A program made the position numbers and the translations under genes. From NCBI RefSeq assembly GCF_000715075.1, contig NC_134080.1, positions 33,956,758 through 34,020,757 of the forward strand: 64,000 nt of DNA, read 5' to 3'. Below are positions 12,200-23,599 of this stretch, piece by piece. How positions within the stretch are numbered: the stretch's first letter is position 1; every line of letters starts with the position of its first letter. The notes under the pieces are model-generated. The model was not told the origin of the DNA. It saw only the letters and a program-made list of their open reading frames with translations, and did no database searches. Origin of the DNA: Nicotiana tabacum (lineage: Eukaryota > Streptophyta > Magnoliopsida > Solanales > Solanaceae).

Positions 12200-13560
12200 C
12201 TTTTTGAATGTTTGTATTTAGCATTATTTCGAAGATTGGAATAACAAAGGCAATTTATTCTGCTATCCAAACACTATACCCTTTGCTTCCCCTTTGAACC
12301 ATATTTGTTTCTTTCCTACCCTCTCTTGGAATCAACGAAAATCAAATATGAAATAAAAAAAAAAGAAAAAAAATCACTATTATTTAGTGAACTACGTTTG
12401 ACCTGATTCCTCAAAGAAGGATACGTAGGCGCCTCACGGCTCGGTCATAGGGTGCACAATATGCATAATGTGCACAAAAAGAAACATCAAGAGACCCCAA
12501 TCAAGAAAACTGGGGCAGGAATTGTATTGGAAATAAGAAAAAGATTCCAAGAGTTGTAATTTTGAACCCATATCAAAACTGTTTAACTTTTGATACCTTT
12601 CCATTTCCAACCACATGCCAAAAAGACCTTTCGATCAATCTTAGAAAAGTGCTGAGTCAAGCAAATGAAGATGGTTCATAACACTCTGTTACAAACAAGA
12701 AAAGAAAGTAAAAATAAGAGAGTCTTATAGGTGAAAACCCACACGGGCACCATAAGACGATGGAAGTTGAGAGAAAGTAAAATGAGAGAGTCTTATTGGT
12801 GAAATCTTCGCAGGCACCATAAGGCGAAAAGGAAGTAAGAAACGAACAAATGAGGAAGGTTTGTCGGTGAAAACTCTTTGAGATATTGCAAGTCAAACAG
12901 GTCTGTAAAATGAAAAGTGAAGTTGGGTTATGGAAATTTTGGGGGAAAACAAAATGAGACAATTGAAAGGAGATTGATTAAAAGACTGGGTTGGTTAATC
13001 CAAATTGCATGCCATGATTATTGGCGCCAGTGACTCCAATCAGATAAGTCCTTTATTCCTTCTTTAACAATCATCCAAATTTGGATTTTTCTTTTCATTC
13101 TAGATTGTCGAAATCATCATGTTTTCGTCACTAATAATCTCACTCTTCTAAAGCTTTTGAGATGAGTTTTGTTCCAAACAAATAAGAGAGAATGTCAAGG
13201 TATACTACCAAGATTCAAGGTTGCATAGGACAAAAATATGGCCATGATGGGCAGGAGGTGATAAAAATAATAAGATATGGGTGTAAGAAAAAATCAAAAG
13301 CGGATCAGCAATATCAGGAGAACATATGATTACGGTTAAAAGGGTTTGAAGGAAAACATACAGATGGGGATCCTATAGTTAAGGATCAATTACAAGGACA
13401 AATAGTCTTTTCAACCATTCCAAGGCAACAAAGCAAGACGAAGAGAAGCCCCACCGTCGGCAAGAATGCCCCAGTTAACCATCTTGCTTTAAAACTAACA
13501 AAGTTTTTTTTGATTTAAAACAGGGTCAAAAACAACATTGGTGTCAGGAAACACCCAATG
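12200..13560 (+). other. Ogre A 3' untranslated region, first part
   Basis: No plausible gene. It starts with the post-pol structured motif (12387-12446). Two imperfect direct copies of a block beginning AGAGAGTCTTA and containing GCACCATAAG lie at about 12714-12760 and 12785-12830, with a weaker third near 12850. The rest is A/G-rich. Confidence 0.6.
12387..12446 (+). promoter_or_regulatory. Recurrent structured motif, copy A2 (after pol)
   Basis: Stem a: CTACG (12392-12396) with CGTAG (12424-12428). Inner hairpin TCCT (12408-12411)/AGGA (12418-12421). Segment b is GACC (12400-12403) with GGTC (12443-12446), the reverse polarity of copy A1, so pairing is kept while the bases are swapped. 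It lies 187 bp after the pol stop. Confidence 0.55.
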
Positions 13561-14331
13561 AAAGAAGTTAAGAAGAAGTCAGGCGTCCACCTGGAGAATG
13601 AGGACGAAGAAGTTAAGAAGAAGTCAGGCGTCCACCTGGAGAATGAGGATGGAGAATTTGAGAAGAAATCAGGCGTCCACCTGGAGAATGAGGATGAAAA
13701 AATTTAAGAAGAAAATCAGGCGTCCACCTGGAGAATGAGGATGAAGAGATAAAGAAGAAATCAGGCGTCCACCTGGAGAATGAGGATGAAGAGATTAAGA
13801 AGAAGTCAGGCATCCACCTGGAGAATGAGGATGGAGAATTTAAGAAGAAGTCAGGCGTCCACCTGGAGAATGAGGATGAAAAAATTTAAGAAGAAAATCA
13901 GGCGTCCACCTGGAGAATGAGGATGAAGAGATAAAGAAGAAATCAGGCGTCCACCTGGAGAATGAGGATGAAGAGATTAAGAAGATGTCAGGCGTCCACC
14001 TGGAGAATGAGGATGAAGAAGTTAAGAAGAAGTCAGGCATCCACCTAGAGAATGAGGATGAAAAATTTAAGAAGAAGTCAGGCGTCCACCTGGAGAATGA
14101 GGATGAAGGAAAAGAAGAAGCCAGGCGTCCACCTGGAGAATGAAGACGAAGAAGTTAAGAAGAAGTCAGGCGTCCACCTGGAGAATGAGGATGAAGAGGT
14201 AAAGAAGAAATCAGGCGTCCACCTGGAGAATGAGGATGAAGAATTTAAGAAGAAGTCAGGCGTCCACCTGGAGAATGAGGATGAAGAATTGAAGCAACAG
14301 AAGTCAGGCGCCCACCTGGAGAACAAGGGAA
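13561..14331 (+). repeat. 45-bp minisatellite in the Ogre A 3' region (about 17 units)
   Basis: Seventeen units share a core GGCGTCCACCTGGAGAATGA followed by a variable GA/AAG-rich tail. Most units are 45 bp (15 codons) and some are 47 bp. Read on the + strand, several consecutive units stay open and give a repeated acidic-basic peptide starting SGVHLENEDEE, but the 47-bp units break the frame. Tandem arrays between pol and the 3' LTR are common in Tat/Ogre elements and often seed genomic satellites. Translation is doubtful because no start context or conservation is visible. Confidence 0.9.
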
Positions 14332-14705
14332 TATAATTGAAGTATTGAAATCAAAAGCCCGCTCGTATGAGAAAGGAGCACACTTAGAATTAATAAAGCA
14401 GAGGAGTCCAACAAAGTCCACAACAGGAAACAACAAGAGTCCCAAACAGAGAAAGAAAATACGGGACACAATGAAAGGGAATGCGGAATAAGCCAAATTC
14501 CCAAGAGTCACCAAGATATCAAGACAACAAGAAACGCAAGGGCATGATCTAGATAAGATTTTATAATTCATGTATCATAGTCTAGTTTAGCTTTTTGTAT
14601 TACCTTTGAAGCAAGGTGTAATAAGGAGGTCAGCAAGCAGTAAAAGCAGCACGAAAGCAGCAGTAACATCACAGTCCCATGGTAGTCCCAGCTACCCAAA
14701 ACTTC

Positions 14706-14775
14706 CCGAACTACATTGACCTGATTCCTTTATAGCCAAGGATATGTAGGAAACCTTTGAAGCAGAGGTTCGGTC
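14706..14775 (+). promoter_or_regulatory. Recurrent structured motif, copy A3 (upstream of 3' LTR)
   Basis: Stem a is CTACA (14711-14715) with TGTAG (14745-14749): the last pair changed from G-C to A-T relative to the other copies. Inner hairpin CCTT (14727-14730)/AAGG (14738-14741). Segment b is GACC (14718-14721)/GGTC (14772-14775). An alternative outer stem CCGAAC (14706-14711)/GTTCGG (14768-14773) is also perfect and would compete. It lies about 115 bp before the 3' LTR. Confidence 0.55.
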
Positions 14776-14875
14776 AAATCTTTCAAAAAATGCTTCCCAC
14801 GGAGTATTTGAACGGGCAAAAATCACTCGTATTCGCTCACTTTATCTTTGCACGAAAACTCTTCGAATTTCCGCA

Positions 14876-14889
14876 CAAAGAGGGGCAGC
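14876..14889 (+). other. Polypurine tract of Ogre A
   Basis: ACAAAGAGGGGCAGC lies immediately before the TGTGAGCACG start of the 3' LTR. This is the expected primer site for plus-strand synthesis. Confidence 0.75.
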
Positions 14890-15586
14890 TGTGAGCACGT
14901 GATTTTTGCCTCACGAAAACTACTCCAAAATAAATAAATAAAAAATAAAATTAATTTCTTTTAGTGTGCAATTTTAGAAATTGTGTTGCGTTTATTAATT
15001 GTTTGTGTTTTGTCCGTAAATGTTTGCTTTGTTATAATTAAACAAAATTAAAATAAAAATACATGTTTCATGCATATCTAGGATTTAATTATGCATTTAA
15101 TAATTGAGTTAATTAAAATAAAATCACAAAAAATATGCATGTTTCACTATGTGATTAATATTTTGTCTATGTGTTAATAATTGTTAAAGGTTGATTAAAT
15201 GTCTTGTAAAGTTAATTCTTGTTTTTATAATTTTAATTAGGATTTTAATAATTAAATTGGAAAATTTAAATTAGGAAATTGAAATGGATTCTGAACATTA
15301 AAAAATCGGGCCTGGACTGAAATCCAGGCCCAAACAAAAATTTTAACCCTCCACAGCCCAATCCCAACACTCCCATGTCCGGTCCAATTCAAACGAACCA
15401 AAACGACAACGTTTGGTCGTCCTTCATCAAGGGCTGTTGGATTAAAGCCATCCAACGGCTGAGATTCTACAAACCTAACCCGTGATCCTTACCCGATCCA
15501 GTATCCGGTTCAACCCGTCCCCCCAACTTAAACCAAACGACATCGTTTGGTTAAGTGAATAGATCTTGGCCATTCATTCTGCCTGA

Positions 15587-15624
15587 TCTAACGGTCAGCA
15601 TCAATCCACCCCCTCCCTATATAA
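15587..15624 (+). promoter_or_regulatory. Ogre A LTR promoter 1: MSA-like site plus TATA box
   Basis: TATATAA at 15618-15624 is followed by pyrimidine-rich sequence typical of a plant transcription start. TCTAACGGTCA at 15587-15597 fits the M-phase-specific activator consensus YCYAACGGYYA exactly. A second AACGG site (TCCAACGGCT, 15451-15460) and palindromes AAACGACAACGTTT (15407) and AAACGACATCGTTT (15535) lie upstream. The counterpart in Ogre B has the same 31-bp spacing. Confidence 0.55.
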
Positions 15625-16193
15625 GTCCAAATCCCTACCCCGGCCCCTAACTAAACACCCCCCTCTTCACTATTCATCATCTTCTCCGAAAGCACACCCC
15701 TAACCCTAGCCGCCCTAGCATCCCATCGCCTGAAACCCGGTGGCAACAACGCCGCCGGTCACCACCTTAACACCCCAGACTCCTCACAACCTTCTCTTCA
15801 CGGATCTGGCCTTAGTTTCCTTCGAATCAGACCCCAACTCTTCGAATCTTAAATCGAAGGTTGGTCTGAAAACTCAACCCTCTCCGATGGTCTCCAAATT
15901 CACACCGTAGCTTCCCCTAACTACCCTAGCTATGGATCTAGTGTTGGTTTGGTTCGAATCCCCTCAGAACTCTTCGAATCTTCTTTTGAAGGTTCGAATC
16001 AAATATGAACTCACTCAGATTCCTTCCAAATTAACACCAAATGACCCCTAGGCTTCCCTCACCCTTGTGTCATCTTTGGTTCCCTTCGAATCTGCTCAGA
16101 AGTGTTCGAATTTAAGATCCTCGAATCTGAAACCCTAAAAAATTTTCCAATCTTGGAATTTTTTCAATTCAAGCGAGGGATTGAGGTTTAATC

Positions 16194-16239
16194 GACCTTA
16201 GTCGAAGTATTTTCAGTTGAAAATACTTCGACTAAGGTC
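16194..16239 (+). promoter_or_regulatory. Perfect 22-bp hairpin in the Ogre A LTR leader
   Basis: The left arm 16194-16215 is the exact reverse complement of 16218-16239, with a 2-nt centre. It begins GACCTTAGTC and lies about 575 bp downstream of TATA 1, so it would be in the transcript. The homologous hairpin in Ogre B (50369-50414) is kept by compensatory changes. Confidence 0.8.
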
Positions 16240-17212
16240 TGTTTGATTTCAAAAGTCCAAATCCAAGTTGAGTTTGAGTCCGTATGAAATTGAAGATTCA
16301 GAGGTATTCTCCTATGTCTTTTGTTTCCTACGTATGTATAGTTGTTTGTTTTAATAACCTGTGTAATTTTGCATATTTGTTTAGTTGATTCCATAATTCT
16401 ATCTCATACCCGTCTATTTGATCAGAATTATACAATTGTTTCTGTTGGTTATGATTATTTACAATGTGTGTAATCGACTCGATTAAGTTCGTCGATTAGT
16501 TGTGTTATAAATCCTGTTTCTGAAAATGTTGATTGAAACAACCTGTTTTGGATGGATTATTTTGTTGTAATCAGTTGTTTCGTATTTGATAGTCAGTTGA
16601 TTAATACTCGTTTGTAAATCAATAAGTCTGTCAAAATAAATGTTGTGTATATGTTGTTTCCTGAACATTAAGTTTCAGGGCATTGTCAGTATATTGACAA
16701 TGCTCCTATGTTTGTTTGATCTTAGTTCAATGTTGAAGTTCAGTTTAACTTGTTATGTTGAATTCAGTATAATGTTGTTGTGATGTTGTGTTTGAATTCA
16801 AGTTTACAGGGGTTGGGTAGATACAAATGTGTTAGGAAGTTGATTAGGATTGGTTCTAGCTGTTTAAATCAGAAGGATAATTAAGCCTGGACCGATTTTA
16901 AAATCTGTTTTGTAATAGATTCTGATTTTGTATTAATGGGCAGTAATAACAGTAGGATTTCAGGGCATTTCTGGGAATGAAACAGTAAAAAACAGTGTTA
17001 GTGCTAGTGTGCTGGAAGTGGAATGTTAGTGGCTATTAATCTAATAGGATAATAGGAAACCAAAGGAAGTGGAGGGGCTGAAAATAAAGTAAAGGTATCC
17101 TTAGTGCTGTTTGAATAAGAAAAAGTAGTTCAGTGGCAGATTTTAAGGGAAAATCTGCCTTAGATAACAAAAGGGGGGTCCAGGCAGCACTTAAGAGAGG
17201 GGGGCAGACCTG

Positions 17213-17220
17213 TATAAATA
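17213..17220 (+). promoter_or_regulatory. Ogre A LTR second TATA box
   Basis: TATAAATA lies 2.3 kb into the LTR. Ogre B has TATAAATA at 51308, 2.1 kb into its LTR, within otherwise weakly conserved sequence. This suggests a second start site. Confidence 0.4.
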
Positions 17221-19470
17221 CAAGGACAGACATTAGAAGAAGGGATCTAATTTTTGAGGCATTAGGGAATACACACAGAGATACATATACACAGAGAGAT
17301 ACACAGAGGGAAAAGATAGAAATTAAGAAAAGAAACACATACTAATCAGAAACAACAATCTGAAAAGAAAGAAGAAAACAAAAAAAAACAGAAGAATGAG
17401 AACACACACACCCACACAAAATCTGAAACAGATATAGAAAAAGGAAAGAAAAACCCGAAACATATTTTTCCTGGAATCTGTCCATGTTTGTTTATTGATA
17501 CTGTGTGGTTTAAATCTGAAATTTTTCTCAAATCTCTGTTACTATTGGTCTGGTTTCACGGGACTCGTTGATTGTGCTCAAAATCAGCTGCGTTATTTGG
17601 CATTTTCTGCCTATTTTGTTGCTGCCATTACTGCTGAAATTCACTTCTTCTTCCCTCGTTTCCAGGTACATATCTGTAAACTCCTGTCATGAAAAGCTTC
17701 AACGTGACAAATAAATGAAGCTCGAATTGTAATTCTGTTTTCTATTCACTTAAGTTTGTTAGTTTAAATTTCAGCTTTGTTTCATATTGATTAACTAGTA
17801 GTGAGTTCGACACGATGATTATAAGTTAATTGTCTTATTTTGAAATTCGTATAAAAGTTCTGTAATAAGTGTTATCCATTTTGAAATCTCATTAGTGTAG
17901 TTGAATTGTCAAAATAGGGAACATGGCAGAAAGATGGCCATTATTTAAACTTTATGGTATTATTAGTTAGGTACAGCATAATATGGAAATATCAAGGAAA
18001 AAATGCATTATTGGTTTATTTTGTTAGTTAGTTAGTTAGTTGTTTAAAGCTAGGTGATGTTGGTTGCATTTTGTTATATTATGGCATAACAATGGTTATG
18101 TTACAATCAATAGTTGAAAGTTGCATTAGTAAAATCTGCTATATTCACAAGGTCAAACTATGGCGAATAATGTTGTATGCAATATCATTTTATTAAGTCA
18201 ACAGGTAGATTTGTTCTCTTTCTTAATAACAAAGGGCCTAGGAATTTTACAATGCGAAAGTTAGCGTTTTCCAATAGTTCGCATAGGTTGAGAATAGAAA
18301 TCGTTTCGATTATGTATATCCCAAACTCAATCATAAGCAGAATTAACTAAAATAATCATGCATATCGGATTAAGAACAAGCGATATAGAAGTAGATTAGA
18401 GTTATAACGTGTAACAATTTTAAGAGTGCAAAAATAGCATTCGTTGCAAAAAGAATAATGAGAATTCTTCGAAAATATCATTTCCTTTCAAGAATTGATT
18501 TTTTTTAGTTTCATACGCTATTCACATTTTTAGTATACATATGTTGTATTTACTAAAAAATAGTGTTAATCATATGTTTATTCTTATCTTTAAATTTGAA
18601 TAGCTTGGAGGAATGTAATTAATACGCGAAAATGTAATCAGCGATCAACATTTAATAAATTGTGAATTCTTTTCAAAGAATTTAAGGGCATCTCAAAAAT
18701 GGGAATTTCTCATGATTTTCACATAAAAATGTATGAATATAATAAACAATTTGTGGAAAATCCATAATACCATTACAAATATTTTGCGCGATTAGGGATG
18801 CGTTCGCGTAACCTGATTATATTTTTAAAAGCAAATTTGGATTATGCGTTCGCGCAACTTCGAACGAATATTTAATAAAAGGGATTTCTCAAGGATGTTA
18901 AAATAATTTCATATAACCCGAGATGTACAGTTCACTGTTTAATCATACAAGGGCGACGGTGTTCTTAATTTTATTTCTAACTTCGAACGTATGATTTTTT
19001 TTTTAATAAAAATATATAAAAAAAATATTATCAACCTTTTGTGTACACGTATGCGTGGCACGATTCTCTGTAATTATAAAAGGTATATAATACGAATATA
19101 CGTACGCGTAATTCGTTTATATAATTGTAAACAATAAACAGAAGCGGTAACAAAATCCTGCAATAAAAATGTAAAATCGAGATAAGCCAAGAATAAAAAC
19201 AGTTAAGCGACCGTGCTAGAACCACGGAATTCGGAAATGCCTAACACCTTCTTCCGGATTAACAGAATTCCTTACTCAGGATTTCTGGTTCGCAGAATAA
19301 CAAACAGAGTCATATTCTCCTTGATTCAGGGATTAAAACTGGTGACTTGGGACGCCTTAAAATTCTCAGGTGGCGACTCTGAAACAAATAAACAAATCCC
19401 GTTTCGACTGTCCTTTAATTGGAGAAAACTCCCACGCACCCTCGCGGGGGCGGAAAAAGGAGGTGTGACA

Positions 19471-20980
19471 GTCAAATTATGAGATGTGGGCCCGGGGGTC
19501 GGGTTTGACCAATTTCTGAAATTTTTTGTGGTAATTCGATTGTTTTCGCTTGGGCTTTATTCCTTTAGCATATTGTGACGTATTCGTTCTGATTTTGGAT
19601 AGATTCGACGCGCGTGGAGGCCGATTCGAGGGGCAAAGGCGTCGCGAGTTAGAGATTTAGCCGGTTCAAGGTGAGTAATGATTGTAAATGATGCTCTGAG
19701 GGTTTGAAACCCCGAATTTGCACATCGTAGTGCTATATTGAGGTGAGACACATGCTCGTTGACGAGCGTGGGGTCGTGCACTATTGGGGATTGTGACTTG
19801 GTTTGTCCTGATTGATGATTTTATCGCGTATTTGGCTGAAACTTATTTGCTATCATCATGATTTGGGCTGATTGCCATATTTGGGCTTCGTGCCAACTAT
19901 TTGAACCCTTCGGGGATTTTTATTACCATTTCCTCACTGTTTTGACTTATTACTTGAACTCAATCCCATTATTTTCCACCGTTTACTACTCATCCATTTT
20001 TACTCACTTTTGAGACTTAAATGATATTTTAAATGATGTTTTGGGCTGAGAGATACTGTTTTACTATTGCCCGAGGGACTTGTGATGATTTTTGGACTGA
20101 GTAAGGCTGAGGGCCTAGTTGTGAGGATCCACTAATACTGATATGAGGACGAGGGCCTGAGATACATATATACGCCACGAGGTGGCTTGATTGATATGAG
20201 GCCGAGGGCCTAGATTTGATGTCACGAGATGGCTTCATATTGCGCTTGGGCCGTAAGGGGCCCCTCCCGGAGTCTGTACACCCCCAGTGAGCGCGGGTAC
20301 CCATTGTGATGTGAGATTGAGCCCGAGGGGTGGAAATTGTTGATGTTATGCCCGAGGGGCGAACTTCGATGTGTTTACTTTATCATAACTGTCTGTCAAT
20401 TACCAGTTTATTTGTTTAGAAGTACTTTATTTTGCTTTTCATTGGTTTACTGCTTACAAATTACCTATTTAATTGCTTCATTATAGAATACCCTGTGTAT
20501 ACGTGTTTTCTTACTTTCAATCATTATTTATTTTTATTACTCACTGAGTTGGAGTACTCAATTTACTCCCTGTACCCTGTGTGCAGATTCAGGCGTAGCT
20601 GGTACCTCTCCTGAGTGCTGATTCCTCCAGTTCCAGGCAGTTTTTCGGAGACTACGAGGTAGTTATTGACGTCCGCAACCCCGTGTCTCTACTTCTCTAT
20701 CATTTCTATTTTCTTTCAAACACTTGTAGTAGTTTACGACTTTAGCAGACTAGTATTATGGTTTAGAGATGCTCGTGACTTGTGACACCCAGGTTAGGGC
20801 TGTGTCGGGTTGGACTTTCCGCATTGTTATCGATATTTTCGCTATTTAGTATTGTTTAAATCATGTTTAGACTATTTTTATGTTGATTAACTGCTTTAAA
20901 AGTTGAGTTGGGTTGAACTGGCTGGCCTTGTCTTCACGAGAGGCGCCATCACGACCGGGTTTGGGGTTAGGGTAGTGACA
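19471..20980 (+). repeat. LTR fragment of a Tekay/Del-like gypsy element
   Basis: This GC-richer block is unrelated to Ogre. It has recurring words such as CGAGGGCCT and GCCCGAGGGG, and ends GGCGCCATCACGACCGGGTT...GTGACA, which resembles 3' ends of Tekay/Del chromovirus LTRs common in Solanaceae (family memory, not searched). The following base run is not a primer site, so this is a 3' or solo LTR end. Its 5' part is missing at the Ogre A boundary, so Ogre A probably inserted into it. Confidence 0.6.
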
Positions 20981-22900
20981 ATTACTTGAAAATTTAAAAC
21001 TTCCGGATAACATGTTTTTTTTATTTATATTTTTATTTTATATCTGTAGCAATACAACTCCTTGGTTTAGTACTTGTCTTTTATTTTGTGGTCAATATTA
21101 AATAATACTAAACATATCACGTTTGTGATATGTCTTGTTTGAGCATATTATTTAACAAAATTCGTACTACCTTTTTATGTTTCACCACAAATTCAAATAA
21201 GTTTTATCCTTCTACATTTTCACCCAAAACAACTCTCTCTCTAATCTTTGCTTATAGTTATTACATTATCTATTACTTAATAATATTATATTCATGTGAT
21301 CTTTTGTTAGCTTACCAATTGACTTGATATCTTGCTTATTACCCTTTTGATAAACATATATAAATACAAAAAAAAATTATTCCTAAAATTCAATTTATTT
21401 TTGTACTTTTATCCTCTTACTTGGAACTCTTTTTTCATTTAAATTTTTCAATAATATTTGAGTATTATTTAATTATTTAATATACTTATACTTAATTAAT
21501 TCCAAGTATAAATGTTCTCACACTATCTCTATTTTCCTCTTTATACATCCTCTTCCTACTATGAATTTTTAATTACTTTTTTTACATTAATATTTTACCA
21601 ATAAAACAAATATATAATATCACATTTTATTTTAAGTTATAACTTTGAATTAGTTTAAAATATTAATAGATAAGTTTTTAATTATTATATTTTAAATCTA
21701 TTGAATTTTCTTATAATTAATTTTTGTATCACATGTAATTAAATTTTCTTTTTTTTTTAAAGTTAAGATACAAATTAGACTTTAATTTTCGTTTATAAAA
21801 TTACCCATATGAGATATTTATTTTATATTTCTTTAGTTTTAATTTGTTATCTAATTTTTAGTTTTTATATAGTAAAACTTTAATTTTATAGTCCTATTCA
21901 TAGTTTAAGGGTTTTCACCATAATTTTAATCTAAATCTCAAGTTCAAATCGTCTTTCCCTTTTATTTCTAATATTAAATATTTTTAAATTTTTGATTATT
22001 GCTATTAAGTTACCTAATATATAGTATTTTATTTTCTTATGTGGCTTTCATTAACATGCCTCTTTATTTAATATCATAATCTATTTATATCCTTTAATAT
22101 TATTATATAAATTGATGTATGATTTTTTAATCTTGAAATAAATATTTATTTTATTTAAAATTAATACTCAAAATTATTAAATTATTTAAATTTATTAATA
22201 ATATTTTTAAGCATTATATATTTACTTTATTTTATTTTTTAAACTAATTCTTAGTATAAATAACCTTGCATTATCTCTAATTTATTAATATTTTTATTTT
22301 TTTTTAATTTTTTTTATCTATTAAACTTCAGTTATGTGGCCTTATCCACATCATGACCTTTTTTTTTATCATACTTAAAAAAAACTTTTTATATCAAATT
22401 TAAATAAGTTTTATCCTTCTTTGTTCTTTATGATAGAAATTTTAATTTTTTCTCTGTTTGTTTCTTATTTTGCTATTGTATATTCAATACTTAATATTAT
22501 TAACATTGTCATGTGCTTTTTATTAGTTTACTTGAACTTAATATCCACTTTTATCACATTCATTTTAATATAATACAAATAATAAATAAAATTTATTTCA
22601 ATAGTAACTTTAACTCTATTGCTCATATGCTTAAATATGATTTTTCTTATCATATTAAAAAAAAAGTCTCATCTCAAATTCAAATATATCTCATTCTTCT
22701 ATTATATCCATTGGATCACATTTTCAAAAATCATATTATACTTTCAAACTTAACCTAGCAATACTTAATTCAAATATTAATCGTAAAAACTCTAATTGTT
22801 GCAACAATATTTTCACTATTATTTTAAGAAATATTTATTTGTCCGAATTGTCAACATTAATATAACCTCATTTTTCCTACCATAACTAAATTATACACAA

Positions 22901-22932
<32 letters not shown>

Positions 22933-23599
22933 TTAATTATTTTTCCTACCATAACTGAACTCCAACAACATTAATAGTCAAAAATGCCAAGTTGTGCTGC
23001 CTCATTTCATATGCCGAATGATTCCAAAACTCGGTTTTAATACCTCCAATGGATTCCTCATGAAATTCCAGTCATGCTAGGCTTTGGAATCGTTCCATTT
23101 AACCGTATAATGAAGGAGATATGTTGGTTTCAATATTTAAAAATAGTGCAGATTATTGCACCCAAATAATATTATACACAAAGCTTGTACTAAATAAAGA
23201 ATTATTATTTCAACTTAAAATTGATGTGTAATATACAAAATAAAAATTTAATTGATTCTTTCTCAGAAAAGGATACCTACCATAACTGAATTATACATAA
23301 AATTTTAATTAAAGATAACTACAGTAATGTATATTGTACCAAAATAATGTCATTTACAAAGCTTGATCAATTAATTAAAATTCGTCCCTACCATAATTAT
23401 ACAAAAAAATGTTAACTAAATTAAACTACTAATAGAGATTTGTATCATAATTAAAAAATAATTTTTATTGAACTACTACTTCCATTATGTTTTCATTTGT
23501 AATTTAAATTTTTAATATTGTCTTAAAATTGCCAAGTGACTTTTTTTTAGCTTGTCACTTGACTTAACCTCGTGCATCACTACTCTCATTTTAATATAA
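20981..23599. other. AT-rich gene-free stretch with degenerate repeats
   Basis: No gene is supported. It contains an (AT)n microsatellite at 22901-22924. Words such as CCTACCATAACTGAATTATA recur at about 22876, 22947, 23276 and 23387, and TTCAAATAAGTTTTATCCTTC recurs near 21190 and 22402. The right edge (ACTCTCATTTTAATATAA) resembles the reversed 5' end of a Helitron, so older Helitron remnants may make up part of it (inference). Confidence 0.5.

Larger units (their letters stand above)
1..19470 (+). mobile_element. Ogre A: Ogre/Tat-type Ty3/gypsy LTR retrotransposon (5' end outside window)
   Basis: The order is LTR, primer site, ORF1, gag-protease, short intron, RT-RNaseH-second RNaseH-integrase, tandem array, polypurine tract, LTR. 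The extra ORF before gag, the intron between protease and RT, the doubled RNase H and the multi-kilobase LTRs are the known hallmarks of the Ogre group of the Tat clade. Window position 1 corresponds to 17744 in the 3' LTR, so about 2.85 kb of the 5' LTR is missing. The two LTR copies differ over 1.73 kb by roughly two dozen substitutions and a few short indels counted by eye, which points to a fairly recent insertion. ORF1 and gag-pro are broken but pol is open, so the copy is probably non-autonomous now. No target duplication can be checked because the left flank is absent. Confidence 0.93.
14890..19470 (+). repeat. Ogre A 3' LTR (complete, 4,581 bp)
   Basis: It starts TGTGAGCACGTG (containing a G-box core CACGTG) and ends TGTGACA. 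It shares start, end, promoter region, leader hairpins and second TATA region with the Ogre B LTR (49198-53134) at lower identity. TATA boxes lie at 15618 and 17213. The stretch 15640-16190 is CpG-richer and full of TTCGAATC words; 17240-17460 is A/G-rich. No protein-coding gene is supported inside it. Confidence 0.95.

Noticed and set aside
13613..14326. Long minus-strand open frames with FSRWTPDFF repeats
   Set aside because: They are the antisense reading of the 45-bp array; periodicity alone keeps them open.
13561..14331. CRISPR array
   Set aside because: Units are head-to-tail with drifting purine tails, not constant repeats with unique spacers, and the DNA is plant nuclear.
20029..20304. 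91-residue minus-strand frame in the gypsy LTR fragment
   Set aside because: It lies in LTR repeat sequence with no domain.
22513..22758. 81-residue frame in AT-rich DNA
   Set aside because: Low-complexity composition; no start context or family resemblance.
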